In this document: positions 19,069 to 27,263 of the stretch, one piece after another
Position numbering within the stretch: position 1 is the first letter of the stretch
Layout of the letters: each line of letters opens with the position of its first letter
Assembly (NCBI GenBank): GCA_003242885.1
Contig: QKMZ01000002.1
Coordinates: 494,140 to 558,139, forward strand
Direction of reading: 5' to 3'
Length of the DNA stretch: 64,000 nucleotides
From: Candidatus Melainabacteria bacterium
GTDB taxonomy: Bacteria; Cyanobacteriota; Vampirovibrionia; Obscuribacterales; Obscuribacteraceae
Notes under the pieces: model-generated
Databases searched by the model: none
What the model was told of the DNA's origin: nothing
What the model saw: the letters and a program-made list of their open reading frames with translations, nothing else
Position numbers and translations under genes: made by a program

Positions 19069-19518
19069 ATGGCCACCGTGGACAGCGATGGCAGCATTCG
19101 GTATGTCTACCGGAATTCCATATGCGAATACACCGGTGGAAACATTCAGACCCGGCTAGCAGACGGGTCACTCGTAATTTCGAACTCGCAGGGGCAAGCT
19201 CTGAGTTTTGAATCGAAGGACGGCATGAAGCTCTTATACGAGTATCAGGGCACTCCGGCGAAGCTGGCGTGTGTGTACCTGCCTGATGACACGCGACTGT
19301 GTACAGACCGAGATCTCCATTGGTGTCACGTCAACAATGCCGGAACGATTCTTCGCGACATTGATGGCGAGCCATTTGTGGCACCGGATGGGAAACTCTG
19401 GTTGCGCGGAAAAGACGGGATCTTTCGAATATTTCCAATCGACATCGCTTTGGCTGTTCCAAAGCCGACGCCTCGAACGCAGCTGTTTAGTCCAGTTCCG
19501 ACCGGCGTTAGAGTTTAG
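19069..19518 (+). CDS. Hypothetical protein with YD/RHS-like flavour
   Basis: 149 residues, not assigned to a family. It contains short beta-hairpin-like units with DG turns (VDSDGSIRYVY, RLADGSLVISNSQGQ, APDGKLWLRGKDGIF), loosely like YD or RHS repeat strands, and two Cys in the middle. No signal peptide. The ATG at 19069 is taken as start; a TTG at 19042 is also in frame. It is isolated in a gene-poor stretch, so coding status is likely but not certain. Confidence 0.5.
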   Translation: MATVDSDGSIRYVYRNSICEYTGGNIQTRLADGSLVISNSQGQALSFESKDGMKLLYEYQGTPAKLACVYLPDDTRLCTDRDLHWCHVNNAGTILRDIDGEPFVAPDGKLWLRGKDGIFRIFPIDIALAVPKPTPRTQLFSPVPTGVRV

Positions 19519-19542
19519 AAGACCGAATGTTAGGACTAGTCG

Positions 19543-19597
19543 GAGCGAATTTAGAGCGAATTTAGAGTGAATTAGAGCGATTTTAGAGCGAAAGTTA
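19543..19597. repeat. 11-bp tandem repeat, five units
   Basis: Unit GAGCGAATTTA occurs about five times in a row with small changes (GAGCGAATTTA twice, then GAGTGAATTA, GAGCGATTTTA, GAGCGAAAGTTA). It starts 25 bases after the stop of the preceding gene. Confidence 0.85.
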
Positions 19598-19641
19598 GTC
19601 CAACGACAGCCCGCACCCTCTGCGAAAATCAATTCCCAAGG

Positions 19642-19670
19642 CACTCCGAAAAAATTGCTTTTTCGGAGTG
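19642..19670. terminator. Hairpin, possible terminator
   Basis: CACTCCGAAAAA-ATTGC-TTTTTCGGAGTG, perfect 12-bp stem. The A/T-rich top half sits above a GC foot, unlike a classical terminator where the T-run follows the stem, so its role is uncertain. It could stop transcripts from the gene ending at 19518. Confidence 0.45.
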
Positions 19671-20318
19671 AGTGGAAGGCTTGAAAACCAGTCGCCCCTG
19701 GGCGTTTCCAATTTTGTCGCCGTTTTTTTATTTTGTTTGCTGAAAAGCATGATCGTTGCGCTGCCTGCGTTTTGGGGCTTTTCACCTACTTCGAAATCTC
19801 GTTTTTTTTCGGAGTGGGTGGAAAGTTCTCAATTGAGACCTCCACTCGCGCCGACTAATCTTTTAAAAAAGTCGAAGAGCGGCGTTGGCTCACCGATTCC
19901 AACTCCGCCCTGCGATGTTTTTTTCTTCCCAGAATTCCGACCAGAGGAGAGAGAGTTTGGTCGGTCTTTGCACTTCCAATATTAGTGAGAAGATGTTTCA
20001 GAAATGTGGCTATGTTCTTCAGTCGATTTCTTTTAGAAGAGTGAAAACTCTGCTTTGCGAACGCAAGAGAAACGCCGGGCGCTTTCACCGAAATGAAAAC
20101 GCCCGAGCAAAGGTGCTCCGTCACCAATTTCTTGGCGGCGGCAATGAAGATCTCGACGTCGCGTCAAGATACCAGAGTTGGCTATTTTGCACACATTTTG
20201 CTTTTCGCGCCTGTAGTTCAGATGCGCATTGCGCTGCAAACGCGTGGAGGTTTCGCGTTTTCAAAGTGTGCTCAATCAGCACCGCTTCTAGTTTTTAGTT
20301 ACCTGTTGATTCCGATAT

Positions 20319-20528
20319 CTAGCCTTCGGAAGCTGAGCACTTACTACGGAAGAACTTAAAGGCTTCGTAGAGTCCGCCCAATCCGACCATACCGTACACG
20401 ACTTTGGTCATGGTGGTGCCGTCGCCCAGTAGCGCTGTTACTACGTTGTAGTTGAACATCCCTACTAAGCCCCAGTTGATTCCACCGATGAGCAAAAGAA
20501 CAAATGCAATTAGCTCGAGATTCTTCAT
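20319..20528 (-). CDS. DUF378 small membrane protein
   Basis: 69 residues with two membrane helices (LIAFVLLLIGGINWGLVGMF and VVYGMVGLGGLYEAFKFF). The INWGLVG and GLGGLY blocks are the DUF378 signature; function of the family is unknown. Start at 20528 is chosen because AAGGTG lies 7-8 bases upstream; longer frames to 20591 would add an unlikely N-terminus. Single gene between gene-poor stretches. Confidence 0.85.
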   Translation of the reverse strand: MKNLELIAFVLLLIGGINWGLVGMFNYNVVTALLGDGTTMTKVVYGMVGLGGLYEAFKFFRSKCSASEG

Positions 20529-21011
20529 TGTTATCACCTTAAGCATCAAATCCGCAAAGCCCGAAACACACACTGTTGAGCTGATTTGCATGCTTACGTA
20601 CTAGTCTAGTAGCAAAACCATCAGGATGTCAAGAAGGGCGGCCCTAGAAATCGCTGACTCTGTGCGGAATAGGGCGATGCAGTACCGGGTATGATGGCAC
20701 GTGAGATTTTGATGTGATTCTTTCTAATCCCTCTTAGCTACGTGGTTTTGCAGATTCTGTCTCTTCTTTTTTGCTCGTTTTTATTCGTTTGGATGAACAT
20801 ATACCCTGCGCAGTTGGAGGTTTTAGGCGCTGCAAAAACATTTTCGAGAGCGACGTGAGGCAAAATTGCCTTTTTAAGGAAGCTGCAAATCTCCATCTCT
20901 ATCAGCCATACCTAATTACTATCCCCGCTCGGATAAAACTGTTGAGCAATCAACTCACCTGGCTCTAACCGGCGCGTAACGTAGCCATGGTGTTATGATC
21001 CGTGCCCAGAT
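20529..21011. other. Intergenic stretch upstream of two divergent genes
   Basis: No gene supported. TATGAT at 20994-20999 lies 13 bases before the ATG of the DUF255 gene and may be a -10 box with a very short leader; no good -35 is seen. A short ORF at 20771-20968 lacks a ribosome site. Confidence 0.45.
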
Positions 21012-22961
21012 ATGAGCTTGAAAGTCATGACAAATCGTTCCAAAACCTTCTTGTGCGCGCTTAGTATTTCTGTGATGGCTGTGGGTGTTTCCTCTGCCAG
21101 TCAGCCGTGTTCAGCTGCAAAGCCCTCGCGGACCGCGACTACAAAACAATCTGATGCGGTGACAACAATTCCTTCAGAGGCTGCGACAGCTAAGTCCTCG
21201 AATTCATCTGCAAAAGCTACAGAGAAGGCTGCTCATGGGCCTTCGCTCGTTCGTTGGAATGATTGGAGCGACGATATATTCGCGCGAGCAAAGAAGGAAG
21301 GCAAATTGGTTTTGCTAGATCTGGAAGCTGTTTGGTGCCACTGGTGCCATGTCATGGACGAAAAAACGTACGCTGATCCAAGCGTCGCCAAGTTGATGGA
21401 CAAGAACATCATCGCCGTGAAAGTCGACCAGGACTCGCGTCCCGATTTGTCCAATAAATATGAGAAGTACGGTTGGCCCGCGACCATTATTTTCAATTCC
21501 GACGGAAAGGAGCTGGCAAAGCGCTCCGGCTACATGGACTCCGATGAGTTCAAGAAGCTTGTGAAACAGCTGGCCGCCAATCCGGATAAACCAGAGCCGG
21601 AAGCGATCGATGCAAAAGTAACCTATTCGTCCAACAATGTTTTGACTGCAGAACAGCGGAAGGACCTGAATTTCAAGCATGTTGACGGTTACGACGGCGA
21701 GTTTGGTGGCTGGGGCATAGGAGGTCACAAGTTTCTCGACTGGAACAGCGTTGAGTATTCCTTGCAATTGGCAAAGGAGGGTGACAAAGATGCTCTCGAG
21801 CGTGTCAAGAAAACGCTCGAAGCGCATCACAAGCTTCTCGATCCCGTTTTTGGCGGAGTGTATCAGTACTCGACGAATGGTGATTGGGATCATCCCCACT
21901 TTGAGAAAATCATGGAAACACAGGCGGAGTGCCTGCGTTTATATTCTGTCGCCGGAATGGTACTCAAAGATCAGAAGTACATCGACAGTGCTAAAGCGAT
22001 CGATAGTTATCTGAAGAATTTCATGACGAGCCCTGAAGGCGCGTTTTACACGAGCCAAGATGCTGACCTGAAACCAGGCCAACACTCTGCCGAGTATTTC
22101 GCACTTAATGACAAAGAGCGCAGAGCAAAAGGCATTCCGCGCATCGATAAGCACGTTTATGCCCGTGAAAACGGATGGGCGATCAATGCTATTGCCCACC
22201 TCTACATGGCAACAGGTGACTCTGAATACTTGAAGGAAGCGCAGAAGGCGGCTCAATGGATTATCGCCAATCGCTCAATTGATGGTGGCGGTTTCCGTCA
22301 CGATGAAACAGACAAAGGCGGCCCATATCTTGGAGACACGCTCTCCATGGGGCGTGCCTTTCTGTCTCTCTACATGGCGACTGGCGACCAGCAATGGTTG
22401 AAACGGTCATCGCAGGCCGCGGATTTTATTTCTCAGCACTTCGAGAACAAGGAGGCGGGCGGAAAACTATCGGCCGGTTTCCTCACCGCTGAAGCGAAAC
22501 CGAACGCGATAGCAGCGCCCGAACCGCTGTTGGAAGAGAATCAGTCCATCTGTCGATTTGCCAATTTGCTCAGTCAATACACCGGTGAAGCAAAATACAA
22601 AGCGATGTCTGAATCGGCTATGCGCTATCTGTCGACTCCTGAGATTGTCGCCAAGCGCCGGATTCTCGTAGCCGGAACCCTAATCGCCGATCACGAAATG
22701 GCCCATTCGCCCGCGCATATCACAGTTGTCGGCAAGAAATCCGACCCGCAAGCGAAAGAGCTTTTCCTTGCGGCGATTGGCTCACCGCTTATCTATCGTC
22801 GTATAGACTGGCTTGATAAGAGTGAAGGAAACCTCCCCAATTTGGATGTTGAGTTTCCCGATCTCGGCAAAGCAGCAGCATTTTTGTGTGCTGGAAATCG
22901 TTGTTCGTCGCCGGCATATCAACCGGAGGATCTAGTAAAGCTGGTGGATAGGGTTAAATGA
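21012..22961 (+). CDS. Secreted DUF255 (thioredoxin-like, YyaL/SPATA20-type) protein
   Basis: 649 residues. A signal peptide (LCALSISVMAVGVSSASQPCSA) and a Thr/Ser/Ala linker precede the DUF255 domain: RWNDWSDDIFARAKKEGK, redox-like motif WCHWCHVMDEKTYAD, VKVDQDSRPDL and GWPATIIFNSDGKE. The rest (about 200-649) is an (alpha/alpha)6-type region with GGGFRHDETDKG, as in YyaL. The family has a thioredoxin fold whose CxxC is WCHWC; function is not settled. An in-frame ATG at 21027 is an alternative start. The DUF547 gene follows after 17 bases, likely the same operon. Confidence 0.88.
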   Translation: MSLKVMTNRSKTFLCALSISVMAVGVSSASQPCSAAKPSRTATTKQSDAVTTIPSEAATAKSSNSSAKATEKAAHGPSLVRWNDWSDDIFARAKKEGKLVLLDLEAVWCHWCHVMDEKTYADPSVAKLMDKNIIAVKVDQDSRPDLSNKYEKYGWPATIIFNSDGKELAKRSGYMDSDEFKKLVKQLAANPDKPEPEAIDAKVTYSSNNVLTAEQRKDLNFKHVDGYDGEFGGWGIGGHKFLDWNSVEYSLQLAKEGDKDALERVKKTLEAHHKLLDPVFGGVYQYSTNGDWDHPHFEKIMETQAECLRLYSVAGMVLKDQKYIDSAKAIDSYLKNFMTSPEGAFYTSQDADLKPGQHSAEYFALNDKERRAKGIPRIDKHVYARENGWAINAIAHLYMATGDSEYLKEAQKAAQWIIANRSIDGGGFRHDETDKGGPYLGDTLSMGRAFLSLYMATGDQQWLKRSSQAADFISQHFENKEAGGKLSAGFLTAEAKPNAIAAPEPLLEENQSICRFANLLSQYTGEAKYKAMSESAMRYLSTPEIVAKRRILVAGTLIADHEMAHSPAHITVVGKKSDPQAKELFLAAIGSPLIYRRIDWLDKSEGNLPNLDVEFPDLGKAAAFLCAGNRCSSPAYQPEDLVKLVDRVK

Positions 22962-22978
22962 GTGATTGCGGGGTGTAA

Positions 22979-23884
22979 GTGAAACTGATTGGGTTCTCTA
23001 AAAGCTCAGACCGGGCGATGCATAGCATCTCCCCTACGCTTGCTACGAAGCTGAGATATAAACACGGCATCGCCTCTGCGCTTGCCTCACTTTGCGTCGC
23101 GAGCAGTTTTGTTCCGGCTTCTGCTGCTGTAGATCTTAATCACACGCTCTTTACCGCTGATCTCAAGGAATACGTCGAGCGTGATCTTGTGCACTACAAA
23201 AAATGGAAGCAACATACAGAGCGTCTCGAGCAATATTTGAAGTCGTTGTCTGAAATCACTCAAGACGAGTACGAAAAGCTGTCTAAGGAGGAGAAAAAGG
23301 CGCTGTGGATAAACGCTTACAATGCCTTTACCGTGAAGGTTGTTCTCGATCACTACCCTATTAACGGAACAGAGCCCTACTATCCTAAAAACAGTTTTCG
23401 ACAGATACCGGATGCTTGGGACGACTTTTACTTCGTCGTTGCAGGGCGCCGAGTCAATCTCAACGAAATCGAACACAACATCAGCAGGCGATTGAATGAT
23501 CCGCGGATCCACTTTGCAGTTGTTTGTGCCGCGAAGGGGTGTGCGAAGATCAATAAAGAAGCATACGTTGCAACCAATCTAGATACGGTGCTCGATGCGC
23601 AGACGCAGAAATTCATTCTCGATCAGCAAAACGTCAACTTCGATCACAAAGAGAAAGTTGTGCACGTGTCGAAGCTTTTCTCCTGGTTTCCTCTCGATTT
23701 TTTGAACGCGGTTGGTTTCAAAACTGTGCCTTTTCCGCCGCCCAAAGATGATGAAGTAGTGCTTCGGTACATTGTTTCGCGCAGTCCGAAAGAAGTGCAG
23801 GAACGCTTTAAAACGGACGAAGACTATCGCGCGTACAAAGTCCTCTATAAAGACTACGACTGGTCGCTGAACGACGCCGACTAA
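22979..23884 (+). CDS. Secreted DUF547 protein
   Basis: 301 residues from a GTG start; an ATG at 23018 is an alternative and gives a cleaner signal peptide (IASALASLCVASSFVPASA). DUF547 signatures are visible: LWINAYNAFTVKVVLDHYP, then NEIEHNISRRLNDPRIHFAV with CAAKGCAKI, and FILDQQNVNFDHKEKVVHVS followed by FSWFPLDF. The domain is widespread and of unknown activity; it may relate to cysteine-type hydrolase folds, but nothing here proves it. Close linkage with the DUF255 gene suggests a shared envelope role. Confidence 0.88.
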   Translation: MKLIGFSKSSDRAMHSISPTLATKLRYKHGIASALASLCVASSFVPASAAVDLNHTLFTADLKEYVERDLVHYKKWKQHTERLEQYLKSLSEITQDEYEKLSKEEKKALWINAYNAFTVKVVLDHYPINGTEPYYPKNSFRQIPDAWDDFYFVVAGRRVNLNEIEHNISRRLNDPRIHFAVVCAAKGCAKINKEAYVATNLDTVLDAQTQKFILDQQNVNFDHKEKVVHVSKLFSWFPLDFLNAVGFKTVPFPPPKDDEVVLRYIVSRSPKEVQERFKTDEDYRAYKVLYKDYDWSLNDAD

Positions 23885-23926
23885 GTGAGATTAGCGCGTG
23901 GAGCGCGTTGCCAGATTAGCGCGTGG

Positions 23927-23945
23927 GGGCGCGTTGCACGCGCCC
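23927..23945. repeat. TGC-loop hairpin, copy 2
   Basis: GGGCGCGT-TGC-ACGCGCCC, 8-bp stem. The segment 23889-23913 (GATTAGCGCGTGGAGCGCGT) looks like a damaged duplicate of its left part. It sits between the convergent DUF547 gene and the secreted GATase-like gene. Flanks match copy 1. Confidence 0.8.
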
Positions 23946-23970
23946 GATTTTCGCAGTCAGACGGGCTAAT

Positions 23971-25161
23971 TTAGTTTTCCTTCGCAGCGGCCGGTGTCGA
24001 TTCGCTCTGCCCGAGCGCTTCGGCTATGAAGTTGGCGGCAATTGCCTGGCGCAAACTAATGCCAATTTTCGGAGCCGGGTCAGGCAATAGGTTATTGAAT
24101 GCGCGTCCGGAGTTGTAGTCGAAATGTCCGACCAGGTGAAGGACTTTGCCTTTTCCAAAATTGAACGTTGCGGCTAAGTTGCCCAAACCTTGAGTGTCAT
24201 CGGTTTTGAGCTGCACGCTTGCGGCAAGAATTTCGACTCTATCAGGTTTGATGACGCGCATGAGTTGGCATTTCCTGTCCAACTTCCAGTGCGCGCGAGG
24301 CACGGTTCCTTGCGTCAAAATCGGATCTTCTGTTTTGATATAGGCATCGACTACTCTTGTTTCGCTTGTGTTGTCGCCGTTCCATTCTATGAATCCGGGG
24401 ACGGCTTTCTGCAAGCAACCTTCTAAAGCCCAATCGGTCGTGAGCAAATAACCACCGCCGCGAACAAACTTGGTAATCGCCGCAATTCCCTCGGCTGGTA
24501 CATTTCCAGCGCAGTCGACAATCAGGATCTTCGATTTACTCAAGTCGTACTTGTGCAATTGATCAGGCGGTACTTTTGAACAGCCCAAGCCAAAAGCCCT
24601 GAGTACATGTCCAGAATCGTCCCACTTGCCTTTCACTTCGATGATTTGTTCTCTCTGAGCTTGCAAACCACCCTGCAGCTCGGGATGATTTTTCTCAATC
24701 CAGGAGCGGAAAGTTTTGGATTCGACTATCGCTTCTCTTGCCGGTGGATAGTGGACAGATGTTGGTTCTTGTTGAATCAGGCCGAAACGAGGCGGCGCGC
24801 CCGTCGATTGATTTTGAGTGCCGGAGTGAAAATGAGATACGTTGCCTTCCAACATGTTGGCGTTTTTCTTTTTGGGAGCCGGTATGCCATGCCCACCTCC
24901 GCTATCTTCCACTTGAGCATTGGGCGCTTCATCCGATTCGCTTTCGTCAGTGAAGCGATGGGAGCGCTGTTGCCCACGGTGCTCTTCGGCGTCCGGATTT
25001 TGCTCTACCGGAATGTTTCGTGTCCTTCGAGGCGCCTGGAAGTCGCTGACGCCCTCCTCCTCCACCCAGTCGGAGGCCATCACACTGCCGCCCACAACGA
25101 CTGCGCTGCATGCCGAGAGTGCTATTAAGCACGAAAGAACAAATTTTCTTTTCGACTGCAT
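23971..25161 (-). CDS. Secreted protein with GATase/DUF4159-like domain
   Basis: 396 residues from 25161, where a signal peptide starts (FVLSCLIALSACSAVVVGGSVMA); a longer open frame upstream to 25416 is judged non-coding since it would bury the signal peptide and cover the neighbouring promoter. Residues 25-170 are a polar linker. From ~185 a flavodoxin/class I GATase-like region appears: ILIVDCAGNVPAEGIAAITK, VRGGGYLLTTDWALEG and VLHLVGHFDYN, as in DUF4159/ThuA-like proteins that lack amidotransferase activity. Role unknown. Divergent from the EVE gene. Confidence 0.7.
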   Translation of the reverse strand: MQSKRKFVLSCLIALSACSAVVVGGSVMASDWVEEEGVSDFQAPRRTRNIPVEQNPDAEEHRGQQRSHRFTDESESDEAPNAQVEDSGGGHGIPAPKKKNANMLEGNVSHFHSGTQNQSTGAPPRFGLIQQEPTSVHYPPAREAIVESKTFRSWIEKNHPELQGGLQAQREQIIEVKGKWDDSGHVLRAFGLGCSKVPPDQLHKYDLSKSKILIVDCAGNVPAEGIAAITKFVRGGGYLLTTDWALEGCLQKAVPGFIEWNGDNTSETRVVDAYIKTEDPILTQGTVPRAHWKLDRKCQLMRVIKPDRVEILAASVQLKTDDTQGLGNLAATFNFGKGKVLHLVGHFDYNSGRAFNNLLPDPAPKIGISLRQAIAANFIAEALGQSESTPAAAKEN

Positions 25162-25180
25162 GTGTTTTCCGCGCGGGTTC

Positions 25181-25209
25181 TTGTTGGGGCCATTACTGGC
25201 TAGTATAAT
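25181..25209 (+). promoter_or_regulatory. Sigma70-type promoter of the EVE gene
   Basis: TTGTTG (25181-25186), 17-bp spacer, consensus TATAAT (25204-25209). Transcription would start near 25216, giving a leader of about 48 bases before the ATG at 25264. Confidence 0.7.
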
Positions 25210-25263
25210 CCCTCTCTTCCTGACGTTTTTGTTCGGCAAATTAGCCCAGCAAAGGATGAAATT

Positions 25264-25662
25264 ATGGCTTACTGGCTTTTGAAAACAGAACCCGACTGCT
25301 ACAGCTATGCAGACCTGGAAAAAGATGGGCGAACTATTTGGGATGGTGTGGCAAACAACCTCGCCTTGAAGTATATGCGGGAGGTGCACAAGGGTGACCT
25401 TGCGCTTGTCTATCACACCGGCGATGAAAGAGCCGCAGTGGGAATTTGCGAAGTGGTATCAGAACCTTATGTTGACCCGAAGCTCAACGATCCGAAAATG
25501 GTTGTATTCGATGTCAAACCGAAAAAGAAATTACCTAGAGCTGTGACTCTTGCTCAAGTCAAAGCTGAAGAGTCTTTAGAGGATTTTCTTCTGGTGAAGA
25601 ATTCACGCTTGAGCGTGATGCCAGTCAACGATCAGCAGTGGAAATTTTTGACGAGCGGCTAG
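25264..25662 (+). CDS. EVE-domain protein
   Basis: 132 residues, full-length EVE (PUA-like) domain: YWLLKTEPDCYSYADLEKDG, TIWDGVANNLALKYMRE, KGDLALVYHTGDERAAVG and VFDVKPKKKL. EVE domains of the thymocyte nuclear protein 1 type bind modified bases (5-methylcytosine derivatives or RNA modifications); the ligand here is unknown. Single gene with its own promoter. No restriction or defence gene is adjacent, so a role in base-modification sensing is only a family-based guess. Confidence 0.92.
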   Translation: MAYWLLKTEPDCYSYADLEKDGRTIWDGVANNLALKYMREVHKGDLALVYHTGDERAAVGICEVVSEPYVDPKLNDPKMVVFDVKPKKKLPRAVTLAQVKAEESLEDFLLVKNSRLSVMPVNDQQWKFLTSG

Positions 25663-25722
25663 GCTATTAAGTACGCGTTCGGACGCGCACTATCCATAAG
25701 CTAGCGGTTAGAACCCCTTAGC

Positions 25723-25971
25723 TCAGGCGCGTTTGCGCTTGGGCTCTTCGCTGGGTGCCGGTGCGTCGTTGACACTGTTGCGAATTGAAGCTAATGCATG
25801 AAGGCTTGGCCAAATGACTTCCTTCATCTCTTCCAATTCGTACTCGCCGATTTCGCGGCTGTCGTAACGCCTGCACACATCCTCCCAAAGCTGAAACAGC
25901 TTCTTAGGACAGCAGAGTTCACGCGCTTTCTGCTGGAATTCTAGTAAATCGAATGTTTCTACTGTTTCCAT
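25723..25971 (-). CDS. Small acidic hypothetical protein
   Basis: 82 residues, family not recognised: ETFDLLEFQQKARELCCPKK, then LFQLWEDVCRRYDSREIGEY with ELEEMKEVIWPSLHALASIR, ending in a basic PKRKRA tail. Predicted helical. The 5' leader carries a 15-base inverted repeat directly before the ATG (25973-25987) and a second small hairpin (26000-26014); GGAGG at 25989-25993 lies beyond the first. A TTGACA is present at 26048-26053 on this strand. Leader structure could control translation. Confidence 0.65.
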   Translation of the reverse strand: METVETFDLLEFQQKARELCCPKKLFQLWEDVCRRYDSREIGEYELEEMKEVIWPSLHALASIRNSVNDAPAPSEEPKRKRA

Positions 25972-25972
25972 A

Positions 25973-26014
25973 ATAGGTTGAACCTATCCTCCACGCAAAG
26001 CTCTCATAGAGAGC
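25973..26014 (-). promoter_or_regulatory. Two dyads in the leader of the 82-residue protein gene
   Basis: ATAGGTT-G-AACCTAT (25973-25987) abuts the start codon (25969-25971) and GCTCTC-ATA-GAGAGC (26000-26014) lies 12 bases upstream. They could be an operator or RNA hairpins that hide or space the ribosome site GGAGG located between them. Confidence 0.45.
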
Positions 26015-26253
26015 CCTATTTAAGAGCATGAAATTTATTCGGGATCCTGTCAAGTTAGAGTTTAATCTTTGCACCCCGTTTTCTACTCGTTTTGCACTTG
26101 GTAGATATCGACTAGGCACCATTGCCGGTGCCCGATCTCGTGGCTGGAATGATTTACTCTGTCTTGGTTTTGGAGATTGCTGGGTTAGGAAAGTAGAGAA
26201 TAATTCTTGAAGAAAATATTTTCTGCAGAATTTTTTTGTCTTATCGTTCTTTC

Positions 26254-26417
26254 GATCTCACTTGATCAAGATTTGAATCTCGTTTTGGATCTTGTCTTGG
26301 ATCTTGTTTTTTGATCACGTTTTGATCAGCCTTGCGATCTTGTTTGATGAGGTTGAGACCCGTCTGATCTTGTTTGAACTTTTTGATCTCGTTTGATTTC
26401 GGTGAATCTCGCGGATC
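26254..26417. repeat. Cluster of ten GATC sites in degenerate repeats
   Basis: Ten GATC tetramers fall within 164 bases (chance expectation below one), set in a T-rich degenerate unit resembling GGATCTTGTTTTGATC. Spacing is irregular, about 8-37 bases. No DnaA box (TTATCCACA) was seen nearby. Could be a methylation- or protein-binding cluster. Confidence 0.75.
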
Positions 26418-26570
26418 AACTTTCCTCTCTTTCACTTACCTTTGCTTCTCTTTCAGGCTTGAACAACTTCTGCTCCGTGCCACCGTTTTCAAATTGAATC
26501 TCTTCTTTTTGCTTTTGTTTTTTAGTTTTCTTCTTTTGCAGTGGACGCGTCGTAGCTCTTGTTGTTCCCC

Positions 26571-26606
26571 AAAAACCCGGCGGGTCCGGTAAATACCGAA
26601 CCCGCC
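26571..26606 (-). terminator. Terminator of FQRL minigene 1
   Basis: Read on the minus strand: GGCGGGTTCGGT-ATTT-ACCGGACCCGCC (one mismatch), then GGGTTTTTGGGG. Preceded by GGGG. The same design ends minigene 2. Confidence 0.75.
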
Positions 26607-26631
26607 CCTTTCCGTTAGTCGTGAAAACTTT

Positions 26632-26811
26632 CTATTGGTAGTCGTGATTGAATTTCTGCGTCGGCATAACTGCTTTGACTGCATTCGAGATCAAATCGCG
26701 CAGTCCGCGGCGCAGATTTTTCTTCGAATTTTTCGACTTGGCGAGGCACTCGAGCTCGTTGAGATCCAGTCTTTGAAAACCACGTTGACTTTCTCTCTTT
26801 TCGGTTTGCAT
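26632..26811 (-). CDS. FQRL minigene 1, 59-residue unknown protein
   Basis: Begins MQTEKRESQRGFQRLDLNEL and ends NHDYQ; 59 residues, basic, predicted helical in the second half (GLRDLISNAVKAV). GAGGA lies about 9 bases before the ATG. It is recognisable as a real gene by comparison with the minigene at 27264-27434: both share a polar start, the core GFQRLDLNEL versus SFQRLNLKEL at residues 11-20, and a later R-R-x(n)-L-x-x-x-V/L helix; both are followed by a GGGGCGG hairpin and a G-flanked T5 tract. No known family recognised. Confidence 0.62.
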   Translation of the reverse strand: MQTEKRESQRGFQRLDLNELECLAKSKNSKKNLRRGLRDLISNAVKAVMPTQKFNHDYQ

Positions 26812-26960
26812 CGTGTGGGTCCTCGGGAGGGGGGCGACTTCCTGATGTTTTACAGATTAGAGATCATTCGTGGAATAGTTGTGGAATTTTCTGCCACAAA
26901 AGAAATTTTTGGTCCAAAACATTAAATGACCCCGCAAATGTTTTCCGTTGCTATCAATCC

Positions 26961-26992
26961 AGGGTGAGGGATTTTCTCAGGTTTTTCCCTCA
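26961..26992. repeat. Damaged copy of the 28-bp palindrome
   Basis: AGGGTGAGGGATTTTCTC (26961-26978) is identical to 27103-27120; the right half keeps only TCCCTCA, so the dyad is imperfect (stem TGAGGGA/TCCCTCA). Confidence 0.75.
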
Positions 26993-27106
26993 ACCTGACC
27001 AGGCTGAATATCAACAAAAACGGGCTCCTCACGTCGGCAAGAAAGTTTGCACCCCGCAGAGCAATTTATAACTCCGCACTGGTGCCCAAATTCTCATGGC
27101 TTAGGG

Positions 27107-27134
27107 TGAGGGATTTTCTCGAGAAAATCCCTCA
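27107..27134. repeat. Perfect 28-bp palindrome
   Basis: Left arm TGAGGGATTTTCTC is followed at once by its exact reverse complement GAGAAAATCCCTCA; there is no loop base. It may be a protein-binding dyad or a cruciform; the absence of a loop and T-tract argues against a simple terminator. Confidence 0.9.
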
Positions 27135-27194
27135 GCATGGTGGACTGCTGTTTGAACTAGTCCGCAATCTGAAAAAACTTCCGAAAATACCCCT

Positions 27195-27228
27195 AAAAAC
27201 CCCAGCGGACTCAATTTCTTGAGTCCGC
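27195..27228 (-). terminator. Terminator of FQRL minigene 2
   Basis: On the minus strand: GCGGACTCAA-GAAA-TTGAGTCCGC, then TGGGGTTTTTAGGGG. Perfect 10-bp stem with a GAAA loop, 35 bases after the minigene stop. Confidence 0.85.
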
Positions 27229-27263
27229 CCCTTCGAAGAAAAGCTTTGCTATCAGATGGTCAG

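Larger units (their letters stand above)
19519..20318. other. Long intergenic stretch with repeats
   Basis: 800 bases without a supported gene. Contents: a five-unit 11-bp tandem repeat (19543-19597), a 12-bp hairpin (19642-19670) whose right arm TTTTTCGGAGTG is partly repeated at 19806-19817 with the shared continuation GTGGAA, and an ORF at 19668-19985 that has no ribosome site and reads as low-complexity. No RNA gene was recognised. Confidence 0.5.
26015..26631. other. Gene-poor stretch with GATC repeat cluster
   Basis: Apart from TTGACA for the neighbour gene, this stretch holds the GATC-rich repeat (26254-26417) and a terminator-like hairpin (26571-26606). ORFs here (26028-26210 plus, 26241-26435 minus, 26374-26592 plus) have biased composition and no ribosome sites. 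Confidence 0.5.
26812..27263. other. Spacer between the two minigenes
   Basis: Holds the putative promoter region of minigene 1 (minus strand motif TTTTGTGGCAGAAAATT at 26887-26903), two 28-bp dyads (26965-26992 and 27107-27134) and the terminator of minigene 2 (27195-27228). No gene seen. Confidence 0.5.

Noticed and set aside
19668..19985. ORF of 105 codons in the intergenic stretch
   Set aside because: Starts within a hairpin, no ribosome site, low-complexity translation.
26254..26417. CRISPR array or replication origin
   Set aside because: Repeat units are degenerate and unevenly spaced with no spacers or cas genes; no DnaA boxes or dnaA/dnaN neighbours.
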